Shown: positions 10,971 to 21,763, counted from the stretch's first letter. The stretch: DNA of 64,000 nt from Pararhizobium gei (GCF_029223885.1 NZ_CP119409.1:3958501-4022500), one strand, 5' to 3'. The notes: generated by a model not told the origin, from the sequence alone. Numbers and translations are program-made.

Positions 10971-11483
10971 ATGTTTGTAAGAAAGCTCAACCTCGCACTC
11001 GCATCCGTAATGGCATTCGCCGGTTTTGCCGGTTTTGCCTCTGCGCAGTCGCCGACCCGCATTCAGCAATTCAACGCTTGGGGGGCCTATTCCTACACGT
11101 CCGGTTCGAGCAAGGTCTGCTACGTTCTTTCGGTTCCGAAGGAAAAGAGCCCGGCCAATGTCGATCATGGTGATATCTTCTTCCTGGTATCGCAGCGCCC
11201 CGGCCAGAACATTTCCTATGAACCGCAGGCGATGATGGGCTATCCACTGCAGGAAAATTCCAAGGTCGTCGTTACGATCGATAACAAGAACTTCTCCATG
11301 TTCACCAAAGGCAACTCTGCTTGGGTCGAAAATGCAGCCGAAGAGCCGGCACTTGTCACGGCCATGAAGAGCGGCAAAGCGATGTCGATCGCCGCGAAAT
11401 CGCGCAAAGGCACGCCCACATCCTATTCCTATTCGCTCTCCGGCATCTCCGCCGCGCTGAAGCAGATCGAAACCTGCAAGTAG
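10971..11483 (+). CDS. Invasion-associated locus B (IalB) family periplasmic protein
   Basis: Protein of 170 residues from ATG 10971 (MFVRKLNLALASVMAF), preceded by GCAGGAAAAG. The signal peptide ends at ASAQ near residue 26, giving a periplasmic product. The mature domain has the family layout: a Cys in KVCYVLSVPKEK near the front, a beta-rich core (GDIFFLVSQRPG, NISYEPQAMMGYPL), KSGKAMSIAAKSRKGTPTSYSYSLSGISAAL, and a final Cys four bases from the stop that could form a disulfide with the first. The family is widespread in Rhizobiales; a role in invasion is known only for Bartonella IalB and should not be assumed here. Confidence 0.85.
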   Translation: MFVRKLNLALASVMAFAGFAGFASAQSPTRIQQFNAWGAYSYTSGSSKVCYVLSVPKEKSPANVDHGDIFFLVSQRPGQNISYEPQAMMGYPLQENSKVVVTIDNKNFSMFTKGNSAWVENAAEEPALVTAMKSGKAMSIAAKSRKGTPTSYSYSLSGISAALKQIETCK

Positions 11484-11506
11484 CGGGAAACGTCATTTCC
11501 GTCGTG

Positions 11507-11529
11507 AAGGCCGGCTCGTCCGGCCTTTC
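11507..11529 (+). terminator. Hairpin terminator after the IalB gene
   Basis: Arms AAGGCCGG (11507-11514) and CCGGCCTT (11520-11527) pair perfectly around CTCGT. The T run is only three bases long, so it is weaker than others in the window. Confidence 0.6.
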
Positions 11530-11746
11530 GTCGTTAATGCTCTGTCTTTTTGCAGACCTGCCCTGAAGCGCCGGAGGGTGACGCAGGGCAAAAACCATGC
11601 TAAGGCCCGCTCAACGCAGGATGCGCGGATCCTCGACCGATCCCGATGCGCAGCAAATGAACTCTGATCTCAGCATTTTACGCGACCGGCTACAGGCAAA
11701 GCGCTTGAACGGTCCTTTGCGTATCTCAAACATGGGAATGGCGAGA

Positions 11747-12982
11747 ATGGCCGCGACTGAAGCACTCAATCTGGACCGCCCGGTCAAGGCCCCCGTCCGC
11801 CCGGCTATCGCAGCGGAAAAGCCGACACTGATCGGCCTGTCGCGCGAGGACATGGGCAAGGCGCTGGCGGATATCGGTGTACCGCTCAAGCAGGTCAAGA
11901 TGCGCGCCAGCCAGCTCTGGAACTGGCTCTACGTGCGCGGCGTCTCCGATTTCGATCACATGAGCAATGTGTCGAAGGACATGCGCGAGCTGCTGAAGCG
12001 GCATTTCACCATCGCCCGGCCGGAAATCGTCGAGGAACAGATCTCCACCGATGGCACCCGCAAGTGGCTGCTGCGCTTCCCGCCGCGCGGCGCCGGCCGT
12101 CCCGTCGAGATCGAAACCGTCTACATTCCCGAGGAAGGCCGCGGCACGCTCTGCGTTTCCAGCCAGGTCGGCTGCACGCTGACCTGCTCCTTCTGTCATA
12201 CCGGCACCCAGAAGCTGGTGCGCAACCTGACCGCCGAGGAAATCCTCTCGCAGTTGCTCTTAGCCCGCGACCGCCTGGGCGATTTCCCGGACCGCGATAC
12301 GCCGGCCGGCGCCGTCGTGCCGAACGAGGGCCGCAAGGTCACCAACATGGTGATGATGGGCATGGGCGAGCCGCTCTACAATTTCGAGAACGTCAAGACG
12401 GCGCTGCTGATCGCAACCGACGGCGACGGCCTGTCGCTTTCCAAGCGCCGCGTCACGCTGTCGACATCCGGCATCGTTCCGGAAATCTTCCGCACCGGCG
12501 AGGAAATCGGCGTCATGCTGGCGATCTCGCTGCATGCCGTGAAAGATGACCTGCGCGACATGCTGGTTCCGATCAACAAGAAATATCCGCTGAAGGAATT
12601 GCTCGACGCCTGCCGCAAATATCCCGGCCTGTCGAATGCCCGCCGCATCACCTTCGAATATGTCATGCTCGAAGGCGTCAATGACACGCTGGAAGACGCC
12701 AAGGAACTGGTGCGCCTGCTGAAGGGTATTCCTGCGAAGATCAACCTAATCCCCTTCAACCCCTGGCCGGGCACCAACTATCAGTGTTCGAAGTGGGAAG
12801 AGATCGAGAAGTTTGCCGACTTCATCAACGCGGCCGGCTACGCCTCCCCGATCCGCACCCCGCGCGGTCGCGACATTCTCGCCGCCTGCGGCCAGCTGAA
12901 GTCGGATTCCGAGCGCATGCGCAAGGTCGATCGGATGGCGCTTGAGGCGCTCATGATCGCCAACCATGGCGAGGATGATTGA
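11747..12982 (+). CDS. rlmN: Dual-specificity 23S rRNA A2503 / tRNA A37 C2-methyltransferase RlmN
   Basis: Radical-SAM methyltransferase of 411 residues from ATG 11747 (MAATEALN). The frame is open upstream with further ATGs at 11657 and 11732, so the start is not certain. The N-terminal helical domain ([33 protein letters not shown]) is typical, and the cluster-binding CxxxCxxC is C143-TLT-C147-SF-C150. [11 protein letters not shown] (SAM binding) and the C-terminal [13 protein letters not shown] and [10 protein letters not shown] blocks follow; [11 protein letters not shown] carries the second catalytic Cys. It methylates C2 of adenosine in 23S rRNA and some tRNAs. Confidence 0.95.
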   Translation: MAATEALNLDRPVKAPVRPAIAAEKPTLIGLSREDMGKALADIGVPLKQVKMRASQLWNWLYVRGVSDFDHMSNVSKDMRELLKRHFTIARPEIVEEQISTDGTRKWLLRFPPRGAGRPVEIETVYIPEEGRGTLCVSSQVGCTLTCSFCHTGTQKLVRNLTAEEILSQLLLARDRLGDFPDRDTPAGAVVPNEGRKVTNMVMMGMGEPLYNFENVKTALLIATDGDGLSLSKRRVTLSTSGIVPEIFRTGEEIGVMLAISLHAVKDDLRDMLVPINKKYPLKELLDACRKYPGLSNARRITFEYVMLEGVNDTLEDAKELVRLLKGIPAKINLIPFNPWPGTNYQCSKWEEIEKFADFINAAGYASPIRTPRGRDILAACGQLKSDSERMRKVDRMALEALMIANHGEDD

Positions 12983-13018
12983 GAAGCACGTCTGTGGTGA
13001 AGCGGTCGCGGCAGACGC

Positions 13019-13660
13019 CTACCGCGTCTGCGTGAACAGGATCTTCACGGCAAAGATCGAGAAGACACCGGCAAAGGTGTAGTCGATTGCCCGCATCACG
13101 CTCTTCTTTTGCTGCAGCCAGGCCGACAGCCAGTCGGCCGTGAGGATTACCGCGATGTTGACCGGCATGGCGGCAACGATGAAGAAAATCCCGAAAAACA
13201 AAAGCTTTGCCGTGACGTTCGGATCGCTTGCGGTCACGAATTGCGGCAGGAAGGTCATGAAGAAGATGATGACCTTCGGATTGAGCAGGTTGACCCCGAG
13301 CCCGGTGGCAATATTGCCAAGCGGCGAGGCATCGATCGTATCGACCTTCTTTATCGACAGGCTCGAACCGTAGCGGATCGCCTGGACGGCCAGCCAGAAG
13401 AGATAGGCGGCACCGCCGGTCTTCAGCACGAGGAAGGCCGTGGGCGATGCCGTGATCAAAGCCGACACTCCAAAGGCAACAAGGAGCGTATGCACCAGGC
13501 AGCCGAGGCTCGTGCCCACCACGACATAAAACGCCGCCGCCCGGCCTTGCGACAGGGCACGACTGATCGACAGCGTCATGTCCGGCCCCGGCGTGGCGGC
13601 AAGCAGAAGGGTGGCGGCGGTGAAAGCAAGCAGCGTGGGCAGGCTGGGCAGGAAATCCAT
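13019..13660 (-). CDS. LysE/RhtB family amino acid exporter
   Basis: Protein of 213 residues from the ATG at 13660 (MDFLPSLPTLLAF); the upstream open frame runs into the argG promoter and is not protein-like. Six hydrophobic segments are visible. The family motif is LLAATPGPDMTLSISRALSQGRAAA near residues 20-44, with NLLNPKVIIFFMTFLPQFV in the middle. Exports amino acids or analogues; the substrate is unknown. It is divergent from argG, sharing a 191-base promoter region, and a second LysE-type exporter follows argG, which hints at exporters for arginine-pathway compounds. Confidence 0.9.
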   Translation of the reverse strand: MDFLPSLPTLLAFTAATLLLAATPGPDMTLSISRALSQGRAAAFYVVVGTSLGCLVHTLLVAFGVSALITASPTAFLVLKTGGAAYLFWLAVQAIRYGSSLSIKKVDTIDASPLGNIATGLGVNLLNPKVIIFFMTFLPQFVTASDPNVTAKLLFFGIFFIVAAMPVNIAVILTADWLSAWLQQKKSVMRAIDYTFAGVFSIFAVKILFTQTR

Positions 13661-13851
13661 GGGTCTCGTCTTCCGGCGTGGGCTACCAACCGTCGATAGC
13701 ATATTCACGCCGCTCGGCCAGTGCACTTTCTCTTTCACGCGTTCATACAGCGGGCGTCGCGACTTGCGCGAATGGATAATCTGGCTAAAAGTGCCGCGGA
13801 ATTTGAAGGCGGCCTCGGTAGGCGGCAAACGACCAGACGGAACCGAAACCC

Positions 13852-15072
13852 ATGACATCGCACAAGCAAGTGAAGAAAGTCGTCCTCGCCTATTCGGGCG
13901 GGCTTGATACCTCGATCATCCTGAAATGGCTGCAGACGGAGCTTGGCGCCGAAGTCGTCACCTTCACCGCCGATCTCGGCCAGGGCGAGGAGCTTGAGCC
14001 GGCCCGCAAGAAGGCCGAGATGATGGGCATCAAGGACATCTACATCCGCGATGTGCGCGAGGAGTTCGTCAAGGATTTCGTCTTTCCGATGTTCCGCGCC
14101 AATGCCGTCTATGAAGGGGTCTACCTGCTCGGCACCTCGATCGCCCGCCCGCTGATCTCCAAGCACCTGATCGACATTGCCCGCGAAACCGGCGCTGACG
14201 CCATTGCCCACGGTGCGACCGGCAAGGGCAACGACCAGGTCCGTTTCGAGCTTTCGGCCTATGCGCTGAACCCGGACATAAAGATCATCGCACCCTGGCG
14301 CGACTGGTCGTTCAAGAGCCGCACCGACCTGCTTGCCTTTGCCGAACAGCACCAGATCCCGGTTGCCAAGGACAAGATGGGCGAGGCACCGTTCTCGGTC
14401 GACGCCAATCTTCTGCACTCGTCCTCCGAAGGCAAGGTTCTCGAAGATCCTGCCGTCGAAGCGCCGAACTACGTCTACATGCGTACCATCTCGCCGGAGG
14501 AGGCTCCGGATGTGGCAACCACCGTCAAGATCGGTTTCCGCAAGGGTGACGCCGTGTCGATCGACGGCAAGGAAATGAGCCCGGCCTCGATCCTGACCGC
14601 GCTCAATGCGCTCGGCCGCGACAACGGCATCGGCCGCCTCGATCTGGTCGAAAATCGCTTCGTCGGCATGAAGTCGCGCGGTGTCTACGAAACACCCGGC
14701 GGCACGATCCTTCTGACGGCCCACCGCGCTATCGAATCGATCACGCTCGACCGCGGTGCCGCGCACCTGAAGGACGACATCATGCCGCGCTACGCAGAGC
14801 TGATCTATTACGGCTTCTGGTTCTCGCCGGAGCGCGAAATGCTGCAGGCGCTGATCGACAAGAGCCAGGAACATGTCGAAGGCGAAGTGACGCTGAAGCT
14901 CTACAAGGGAAACGTCATGGTCACCGGCCGCTCGAGCGACAAGTCGCTCTACTCCGACAAACTGGTCACCTTCGAGGACGACCAGGGTGCCTACGACCAG
15001 AAGGACGCGGCCGGTTTCATCAAGCTTAACGCGCTGCGCCTGCGCACCCTGGCTGCCCGCAACCGCGGCTGA
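13852..15072 (+). CDS. argG: Argininosuccinate synthase
   Basis: Protein of 406 residues, the usual length. Condenses citrulline and aspartate with ATP to argininosuccinate in arginine biosynthesis. The ATP-pyrophosphatase P-loop is [15 protein letters not shown] at residues 13-27; [32 protein letters not shown] and [19 protein letters not shown] are all conserved. No truncation or substitution is evident. Flanked by LysE-type exporters on both sides. Confidence 0.98.
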   Translation: MTSHKQVKKVVLAYSGGLDTSIILKWLQTELGAEVVTFTADLGQGEELEPARKKAEMMGIKDIYIRDVREEFVKDFVFPMFRANAVYEGVYLLGTSIARPLISKHLIDIARETGADAIAHGATGKGNDQVRFELSAYALNPDIKIIAPWRDWSFKSRTDLLAFAEQHQIPVAKDKMGEAPFSVDANLLHSSSEGKVLEDPAVEAPNYVYMRTISPEEAPDVATTVKIGFRKGDAVSIDGKEMSPASILTALNALGRDNGIGRLDLVENRFVGMKSRGVYETPGGTILLTAHRAIESITLDRGAAHLKDDIMPRYAELIYYGFWFSPEREMLQALIDKSQEHVEGEVTLKLYKGNVMVTGRSSDKSLYSDKLVTFEDDQGAYDQKDAAGFIKLNALRLRTLAARNRG

Positions 15073-15484
15073 GCCACCTGATATCCTCGAAGAAGCCCGC
15101 CGCCCGGCAGGGACGGCGGGTATGCATTTGCCTTCAGCCGCCCTGACGCCCAACACAGGGTATTGCGCTTTTCGCTAACCTGCTGACCGGCCTTTCTATT
15201 GCGCGCTCGCGCAGGGCATGACGTCCCGCGACGATGCCTCGATGAAAACGGCGGAAACAGCGAAGGGCATGCCGACCTGATCGAAAGGACGGCAAGACAA
15301 TGGACCGTGCCATTCACTTCGATAATGCGATGATGGCAACGGAAGCGAAATAATCTTGGCCGCTGCAGGTTCGGAGCCTGGAACAGCGGGCGGACCGCTG
15401 GGACGGAGTCGATGCGCGGCCCGCCGGCATCTTGACCGAATCGGCTTCACAGGATCGAATGGTATTTTCCCGCAAGGAGAACCC
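15073..15484. other. Intergenic region between argG and the second LysE-type gene
   Basis: 412 bases without a recognisable gene; frames on both strands here lack family features. Besides the hairpin at 15096-15120 there is a second small stem, CAGCGG (15384-15389) with CCGCTG (15395-15400), 85 bases before the next start codon. Confidence 0.55.
15096..15120 (+). terminator. GC-rich hairpin downstream of argG (possible terminator)
   Basis: Arms CCCGCCG (15096-15102) and CGGCGGG (15114-15120) with an 11-base loop begin 23 bases after the argG stop. No T run follows, so factor-independent termination is doubtful; it could protect the mRNA 3' end. Confidence 0.4.
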
Positions 15485-16126
15485 ATGACGCAGACCCTGC
15501 TTTTCGGTGCATTTCTGGCCGCGCTCCTGTACGTGCTCATCCCCGGCCCCGCCTTTCTGGCCCTTTTGGGGATCGGCGCTGGTCAGGGCCGCAAGGCCGG
15601 CGCGCTCTTTATGGGCGGACATCTGGCAGGCGACGTCTTGTGGTCGGCGCTGGCGCTGGTGGCGATCGTCGGCGCGAAAACCATCGGCAATACCATCTTC
15701 GATGTTCTCGGGCTGCTGTGCGGCTTCTATCTTGCCTGGATCGGATGGACCGCCCTGCGGGCAAGACCGCGCGGCGAAAACCAGCCCCTCCTTTCAGTGG
15801 ATCGCCCCTATCGGCGCGGCCTCATCTTCGGGCTGACCAACCCGAAAGGCTATCCGGTTGCCCTCGCGACCTTCACGGCGCTTTTGGCAGGCTCCTCGAA
15901 TGCGCTCGATTTCAACGCATTGCCGGCGCTGCTCGCCGTGTCGTTCCTTGGATTCCTGGTGGCGGATATCATTCTGATCGGCATTATCGGAGCCTCCTTC
16001 GTGCGGCGGTTCTACCGCAGACACGAGCTTGTCATCGTTCGCCTCTCCGGCCTGCTGTTCATCGGCTTTGCCGCGCAGGCCATATGGCATGCGGCGCCCG
16101 GATTGCTCGGCATGCGCAAGCCTTGA
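15485..16126 (+). CDS. LysE family translocator
   Basis: Protein of 213 residues with six hydrophobic segments. Start ATG 15485 has an excellent AAGGAGA site at 15473-15479; the frame continues open upstream without family similarity. The family motif appears as YVLIPGPAFLALLGIGAGQGRKAGALFMGGHLAGD, the region after TM3 as LIFGLTNPKGYPVALATFTAL. Compared with the exporter at 13019-13660 it has PGPA rather than PGPD in the first motif, so it belongs to a different subgroup. Substrate unknown. Confidence 0.87.
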   Translation: MTQTLLFGAFLAALLYVLIPGPAFLALLGIGAGQGRKAGALFMGGHLAGDVLWSALALVAIVGAKTIGNTIFDVLGLLCGFYLAWIGWTALRARPRGENQPLLSVDRPYRRGLIFGLTNPKGYPVALATFTALLAGSSNALDFNALPALLAVSFLGFLVADIILIGIIGASFVRRFYRRHELVIVRLSGLLFIGFAAQAIWHAAPGLLGMRKP

Positions 16127-16236
16127 CCTGGGGCTGCTTCGCGCCCACCTGACAACCCGATAGCCTCACCATCGCCTTGAATCCGAAGGCGTCACGCTGT
16201 CATCCGCAGCGAACCGGAATGTGAAAAGGACCACCC

Positions 16237-18300
16237 ATGACCGTGAATACCGCCTTGAATCCTGCCGTTACCGAGTGGAACGGCCCGGATGGACTGCCGC
16301 GCTTCGAGGCGGTTGCCGATGGTGATTTCGCCGCTGCCTTCGAGGCGAGCCTTGCCGCGCATGAAGCGGAGATCGACGCAATTGCAAACAACCCGCAACC
16401 GCCGGCCTTCGGCAACACGGTGGTGGCGCTGGAAATCGCCGGCGACGGTCTGTCGCGTGTTTCCGCGTTCTTCTGGAACCGTGCCGGCGCCCACACGAAT
16501 GATGTCATCCAGGCTCTGGAACGCGACATCGCGCCGAAAATGTCGCGTCACTATTCGAAGATCGGCATGAATTCCGCTCTTTTCGCGCGCATCGATACAC
16601 TCTGGGAAAATCGCGACACCCTCGGGCTCGATCTGGAGGCCACGCGGGTTCTGGAGCGTCATTGGAAAGGTTTCGTGAAATCCGGCGCCAAGCTGCCAAA
16701 AGACAAGCAGCAGCGATTGGCAGCCATCAACGAGACACTTGCCAGCCTTGGTGCGCGTTTTGGCCAGAACGTGCTGGCGGATGAGAAGAATTGGGCTCTG
16801 ATCCTTGAAACAACGAGCGACCTTTCGGGCCTGCCGGTGTTTCTGACGGATTCCATGGCGTCTGCGGCGCGCGACCGCGGCGAAGACGGCAAATACGCGG
16901 TTACTCTATCGCGGTCGATTATCGAACCCTTCCTGACCTTCTCCGAACGCCGCGATCTGCGCGAACAGGCCTTCAAGGCATGGACCGCCCGCGGCGCGAA
17001 TGGCGGCGAAACCGACAACCGCGAGATCATTCGCGAAACGTTGGCGCTTCGTGCCGAAAAGGCAAAGTTGCTGGGTTATGAAAACTATGCCGCATTGAAG
17101 CTCGACAATACCATGGCAAAGACGCCAGACGCAGTGAACGGGCTTTTGACCAGGGTATGGGAAAAGGCTGTAGAGCAGGCGCGTCGGGAAGAGGCTGACC
17201 TCGCCGAACTCGTCGCCACCGAGGGCCACAACCATCCGGTCATGCCATGGGATTGGCGTCACTATGCCGAAAAACTGCGCACGCAAAAATTCAATTTTTC
17301 CGAGGGCGAGCTCAAGCCCTATCTGCAACTGGAGAAGATCGTCGAGGCTTGCTTTGACGTCGCGCATCGCTTGTTCGGCCTTACGGTAACCGAGAAAATG
17401 GGCGTCAAGGGCTACCATCCGGATGTTCGGGTCTTCGATATCCGGGACAGCAACGGTACGTTGATTGCATTGTTTCTGGGCGACTATTTCGCACGGGCCT
17501 CAAAGCGTTCGGGCGCCTGGATGAGTTCCTTTCAGTCGCAGCACCGCCTGGAACTGAAAAACGGCGCAAAGGGCGAGTTGCCAATCATCTACAATGTCTG
17601 CAATTTCGCCAAGCCAGCCGATGGCAAGCCGGCACTCCTTTCTCTCGATGATGCCCGCACCCTGTTCCATGAATTCGGCCATGCGCTGCACGGCATGTTG
17701 TCGGACGTAACCTATCCCTCCGTTTCCGGTACCAGTGTCTCGCGGGATTTCGTGGAATTGCCCTCGCAGCTCTACGAGCACTGGTTGACGGTACCCGCAA
17801 TCCTGAAGAAATATGCGGTACACGAAGCGACCGGCGAGCCGATGCCACAAGACTTGCTCGACAAGGTTCTTGCCGCGCGCAGTTTCAATGCCGGCTTCAA
17901 CACTGTCGAGTTCACGTCGTCGGCCCTGGTCGATATGGCGTTTCACACGCAAGGCGCGATCGAAGACCCCATGACGGTTCAGGCGGAGGTCCTTGAGAAG
18001 ATCGGTATGCCGGCCTCCATCGTCATGCGGCACGCGACACCGCATTTCCAGCATGTCTTTTCCGGGGACGGGTACTCTGCGGGATATTATTCCTACATGT
18101 GGTCGGAAGTGCTCGACGCCGACGCTTTCGCCGCCTTCGAGGAAACCGGTGACGCCTTCGATGCCGAGACGGCCCGCAGACTGAAGGACAATATCTACTC
18201 CGTCGGAGGATCGATCGATCCAGAGGACGCTTACAAGGCCTTTCGCGGCAAGCTGCCAAGCCCCGACGCCATGCTGCGGAAAAAAGGCTTGGCCGCCTGA
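16237..18300 (+). CDS. M3 family zinc metallopeptidase (peptidyl-dipeptidase Dcp / oligopeptidase A type)
   Basis: Cytosolic peptidase of 687 residues, the typical length of Dcp and PrlC (about 680). The zinc motif is HEFGH at residues 478-482 in LFHEFGHALHGML, with the third ligand Glu507 in DFVELPSQLYEHW. The C-terminal FSGDGYSAGYYSYMWSEVLDADAFAAF is conserved and shapes the substrate pocket. It degrades oligopeptides, including signal-peptide remnants in the PrlC case; I cannot separate Dcp from PrlC by eye. No signal peptide is visible. Monocistronic. Confidence 0.92.
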   Translation: MTVNTALNPAVTEWNGPDGLPRFEAVADGDFAAAFEASLAAHEAEIDAIANNPQPPAFGNTVVALEIAGDGLSRVSAFFWNRAGAHTNDVIQALERDIAPKMSRHYSKIGMNSALFARIDTLWENRDTLGLDLEATRVLERHWKGFVKSGAKLPKDKQQRLAAINETLASLGARFGQNVLADEKNWALILETTSDLSGLPVFLTDSMASAARDRGEDGKYAVTLSRSIIEPFLTFSERRDLREQAFKAWTARGANGGETDNREIIRETLALRAEKAKLLGYENYAALKLDNTMAKTPDAVNGLLTRVWEKAVEQARREEADLAELVATEGHNHPVMPWDWRHYAEKLRTQKFNFSEGELKPYLQLEKIVEACFDVAHRLFGLTVTEKMGVKGYHPDVRVFDIRDSNGTLIALFLGDYFARASKRSGAWMSSFQSQHRLELKNGAKGELPIIYNVCNFAKPADGKPALLSLDDARTLFHEFGHALHGMLSDVTYPSVSGTSVSRDFVELPSQLYEHWLTVPAILKKYAVHEATGEPMPQDLLDKVLAARSFNAGFNTVEFTSSALVDMAFHTQGAIEDPMTVQAEVLEKIGMPASIVMRHATPHFQHVFSGDGYSAGYYSYMWSEVLDADAFAAFEETGDAFDAETARRLKDNIYSVGGSIDPEDAYKAFRGKLPSPDAMLRKKGLAA

Positions 18301-18471
18301 TCCCGGCGCGTGTTACCGGCCGCGGACATATGACGGTTTTTTGAAACATGGCGGCAGGTGGCAAGACTTTGCGGCCTGCCCCTTTCGCAAATGCAAAAAA
18401 ACCTGTATGAGCCCGGCAATTGAAGATGCGGCGTTGCCCAGTTACGCCTCCAAACCTCCGAGTATTCACAC

Positions 18472-20301
18472 ATGAAAATGCGCAACATCGCGATCATCGC
18501 ACACGTTGACCATGGGAAAACCACGCTTGTCGACGAACTTCTGAAGCAGTCGGGTTCCTTCCGCGATAACCAGCGCACGACTGAGCGCATGATGGATAGC
18601 AACGACCTCGAAAAAGAGCGCGGCATCACCATTCTGGCGAAGGCGACTTCGATCGAGTGGAAGGGCGTGCGCATCAACATCGTCGACACCCCCGGCCACG
18701 CCGACTTCGGTGGTGAAGTCGAGCGCATCCTGTCGATGGTGGACGGCGCGATCGTTCTGGTCGACTCGTCCGAAGGCCCGATGCCGCAGACCAAGTTCGT
18801 CGTTTCCAAGGCGCTGAAGGTCGGCCTTCGCCCGATCGTCGCGATCAACAAGATCGACCGTCCGGATGGCCGCCACGAAGAAGTCATCAACGAAGTCTTC
18901 GACCTCTTTGCAAATCTCGACGCCACCGACGAGCAGCTCGATTTCCCGATTCTTTACGGTTCGGGCCGCAATGGCTGGATGAATGTCAATCCGGAAGGTC
19001 CGAAGGAGGAAGGCCTTGCGCCGCTTCTCGACCTCGTTCTCAAGCACGTCCCGGAGCCCAGCGTCGGCGACGAGGACGGCGCCTTCCGCATGATCGGCAC
19101 GATCCTCGAAGCCAACCCCTTCCTCGGCCGCATCATCACCGGCCGCATCCATTCCGGTTCGATCAAGCCGAACCAGGCTGTCAAGGTTATCAGCCAGGAC
19201 GGCAAGCTGATCGAGAACGGCCGTATCTCGAAAATTCTCGCGTTCCGCGGCATCGAGCGCACCCCGATCGACGAAGCCCATGCGGGCGACATCGTCGCGA
19301 TCGCCGGCCTGTCGAAGGGCACGGTTGCCGACACGTTCTGCGATCCTTCGGTCACCGAGGCGCTGCATGCCCAGCCGATCGACCCGCCGACCGTCACCAT
19401 GTCCTTCATCGTCAACGACTCACCGCTTGCCGGCACCGAAGGCGACAAGGTGACCAGCCGCGTCATTCGTGACCGCCTGCTCAAGGAAGCCGAAGGTAAC
19501 GTCGCGCTGAAGATCGAGGAAGCCGAAGGCAAGGATTCGTTCTACGTGTCCGGCCGTGGCGAATTGCAGTTGGCCGTTCTCATCGAGACAATGCGCCGCG
19601 AAGGTTTCGAACTGGCTGTGTCGCGTCCGCGCGTCGTCATGCACAAGGACGAGGACACCGGCCAGATGCTGGAGCCCGTCGAGGAAGTCGTCATCGACGT
19701 GGATGAGGAATATTCCGGCGTCGTTGTTCAGAAGATGTCCGAGCGCAAGGCTGAAATGGCCGAGCTTCGTCCGTCCGGCGGTAATCGCGTTCGCCTGAAG
19801 TTCTTCGCACCGACCCGTGGCCTGATCGGCTACCAGTCGGAACTGATGACCGACACGCGCGGCACGGCGATCATGAACCGCCTGTTCCACGAATATCAGC
19901 CTTACAAGGGCGATATCGGCGGCCGCGTTCAGGGCGTTCTGCTCTCCAACGATGCCGGCGAATCGGTGGCCTACGCCATGTTCAACCTTGAAGACCGTGG
20001 CCCGATGATCATCGACGTCGGCGAGAAGGTCTATGCCGGCATGATCATCGGCATCCACACGCGCGACAACGACCTCGAGGTTAACGTTCTCAAGGGCAAG
20101 AAGCTTACCAACATGCGCGCCTCCGGCAAGGATGAAGCCGTCAAGCTGACTCCGCCGATCCGCATGACGCTCGACCGCGCTCTCTCCTGGATCCAGGACG
20201 ACGAACTGGTCGAAGTAACGCCGAAGAACATCCGCCTGCGCAAGATGTATCTCGATTCGAACGACCGCAAGCGCTTCGAAAAGTCGCGCGGCGCAGCGTA
20301 A
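18472..20301 (+). CDS. typA: Ribosome-associated translational GTPase TypA/BipA
   Basis: Protein of 609 residues, full length. The GTPase domain carries G1 [10 protein letters not shown]2 in RGITI, G3 DTPGHAD and G4 NKID, followed by EF-G-like domains and the TypA-specific C-terminal domain ([27 protein letters not shown]). It acts on the 50S subunit in ribosome assembly and stress or cold adaptation. A 17-bp terminator stem lies immediately downstream, so the transcript ends here. Confidence 0.97.
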   Translation: MKMRNIAIIAHVDHGKTTLVDELLKQSGSFRDNQRTTERMMDSNDLEKERGITILAKATSIEWKGVRINIVDTPGHADFGGEVERILSMVDGAIVLVDSSEGPMPQTKFVVSKALKVGLRPIVAINKIDRPDGRHEEVINEVFDLFANLDATDEQLDFPILYGSGRNGWMNVNPEGPKEEGLAPLLDLVLKHVPEPSVGDEDGAFRMIGTILEANPFLGRIITGRIHSGSIKPNQAVKVISQDGKLIENGRISKILAFRGIERTPIDEAHAGDIVAIAGLSKGTVADTFCDPSVTEALHAQPIDPPTVTMSFIVNDSPLAGTEGDKVTSRVIRDRLLKEAEGNVALKIEEAEGKDSFYVSGRGELQLAVLIETMRREGFELAVSRPRVVMHKDEDTGQMLEPVEEVVIDVDEEYSGVVVQKMSERKAEMAELRPSGGNRVRLKFFAPTRGLIGYQSELMTDTRGTAIMNRLFHEYQPYKGDIGGRVQGVLLSNDAGESVAYAMFNLEDRGPMIIDVGEKVYAGMIIGIHTRDNDLEVNVLKGKKLTNMRASGKDEAVKLTPPIRMTLDRALSWIQDDELVEVTPKNIRLRKMYLDSNDRKRFEKSRGAA

Positions 20302-20322
20302 AAGCACCTTCAGCAAGGTGGG

Positions 20323-20360
20323 AAAAAGGGCGCGGCGATCGATATCGCCGCGCCCTTTTT
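20323..20360 (+). terminator. Very strong intrinsic terminator after typA
   Basis: Perfect 17-bp stem from 20323-20339 to 20344-20360 around loop CGAT, A-rich on the left and ending in five T on the right. The symmetry means it could stop transcription from either side. Confidence 0.92.
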
Positions 20361-20534
20361 GTCCTATTCACCATCAGAAATTTGTTCGAAAATCTCTGCG
20401 CCTTACCAGTATTTGGATAAGCGATGGCGTTATATGTTATCCGTGCCCTCGCAACTTCTAGATTTTCTGGCCGTGGTCGATATTATCGCTGGCGTTGAAC
20501 CTATTGATTGGCGTTATACAGGGAAGAAGCCGGC

Positions 20535-21701
20535 GTGTTGACTGGAATTATGGTCCTGTGGGGCGCGGTGATCAATGCCATTTCGGCCTATCTGGCTTTT
20601 TCTCGCCTGAAAACCATGAAAACGCCCACTGATCTCGTCAATGTCCGGGTCACGATCGTCCTGCCAGTGACAGGAAACGCCGTCGATATGACCGAGATCG
20701 TGCGGCGGCTGGAACGGCAGACCCTGCGTCCGGCACATCTGATCGTCGCGGTGGAATCCGAAGCAGACCCGGCATTCGCGATTGCCAAGGAGGCCTTGGC
20801 AAAAACCGGCATAGCCCACGATATTGTCGTGGCAGGGTTGGCGGAGCGCCAGGCGCAGAAATGCCTCAACCTCCAGGCTGCCATCAGGCAGGGGCATGGA
20901 GACGACGGTTACCTGGTGTTCATGGACGCGGACATCCGGCCATCGATCCACTGGCTGTTGCAACTGATTCTCCCCTTGTCGGGCGGAAATTTCGATCTCG
21001 TGAACGGTCGCCGCTGGCTTATGCCGAGTAAATCGACGTTCGGTTCGCATGTTGTTGCGATGATCGATCGCTCGATCATGCTCCTGCCCCGGATGGATTT
21101 CGTGTCCACATGCACGATCTGGGGAGGCAGTATCGCGTTGTCCTTCGAAAATGCACGGGCTCTCGATCTTCACGGATGTCTCGACAATACGATCTCGGAC
21201 GATCTGGCCATCGCAAGGCAGGCGAAGCTCAAACAGATGCGCATCGTTGCGCCCGGATCTCTTCTGGTTGCGTCGCCGATTGATCTCACCATCGCACAGG
21301 CCTGGCGATTTGCGAGACGGCAATATCAGATCTGCCGTCTGCATCGGCCCATGCTGTGGTACATTGCAATGTCGATCGTCATAGGCCGGCTTGCAGCCTG
21401 GGCAGCAGCCTTCCATCTTCTTGCTCTTGGCTATGGTCCTCTACCCATCCTGGCATTGGCCGGGACCGGGCTTTTGAAGCAAGTACTCGTTGCGCGAGTT
21501 GCCGGTCGATGCAACATGGCGGATGCGACATCGGGTTATGTCCTCCAGCTTATGCTCGGCCTGCTCCAACCGGTAGCCGATATGTTCCATTTGTCTGTTC
21601 TGCTCTCGGTATCGCGGGTAAAGCGATTGCGTTGGGGCCACGTAACCTACCGGATGAATGGCCCGGACGAAGTTTTCGTTGTCGGGAGAGCGTCATACTA
21701 G
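20535..21701 (+). CDS. Membrane glycosyltransferase, GT2/GT21 (ceramide-glucosyltransferase-like)
   Basis: About 388 residues from GTG 20535, chosen because GGGAAG at 20521-20526 is correctly spaced; an in-frame TTG at 20508 and TTG at 20538 are alternatives. One N-terminal TM (IMVLWGAVINAISAYLAF) anchors a GT-A domain: VTIVLPVTGNAV, nucleotide-sugar DxD in FMDADIRP, the acceptor-base region SDDLAIARQAKL, and the RRQYQ motif corresponding to (Q/R)xxRW of GT21 enzymes. Hydrophobic segments at the C-terminus complete the usual layout. The active site faces the cytosol and the likely acceptor is a lipid. It is coupled to the following P450. Confidence 0.75.
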   Translation: MLTGIMVLWGAVINAISAYLAFSRLKTMKTPTDLVNVRVTIVLPVTGNAVDMTEIVRRLERQTLRPAHLIVAVESEADPAFAIAKEALAKTGIAHDIVVAGLAERQAQKCLNLQAAIRQGHGDDGYLVFMDADIRPSIHWLLQLILPLSGGNFDLVNGRRWLMPSKSTFGSHVVAMIDRSIMLLPRMDFVSTCTIWGGSIALSFENARALDLHGCLDNTISDDLAIARQAKLKQMRIVAPGSLLVASPIDLTIAQAWRFARRQYQICRLHRPMLWYIAMSIVIGRLAAWAAAFHLLALGYGPLPILALAGTGLLKQVLVARVAGRCNMADATSGYVLQLMLGLLQPVADMFHLSVLLSVSRVKRLRWGHVTYRMNGPDEVFVVGRASY

Positions 21702-21763
21702 ATCTGGTCCAAATTTTCCTGCGCGCATTCAGCCGCGTTCCCATTGCCTTCAGGCTGGTTTCC

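Noticed and set aside
13735..15156. Minus-strand frame of 473 codons opposite argG
   Set aside because: Fully antisense to an intact argG and without family motifs.
15196..15540. A small minus-strand gene after argG
   Set aside because: No ribosome binding site or family features, Pro/Ser/Arg-rich composition of a shadow frame.
21356..21690. N-terminal extension of the P450 frame
   Set aside because: It overlaps the glycosyltransferase in another phase and is Cys/Ser/Arg-rich, unlike a P450 N-terminus; protein-like sequence begins only about 21692.
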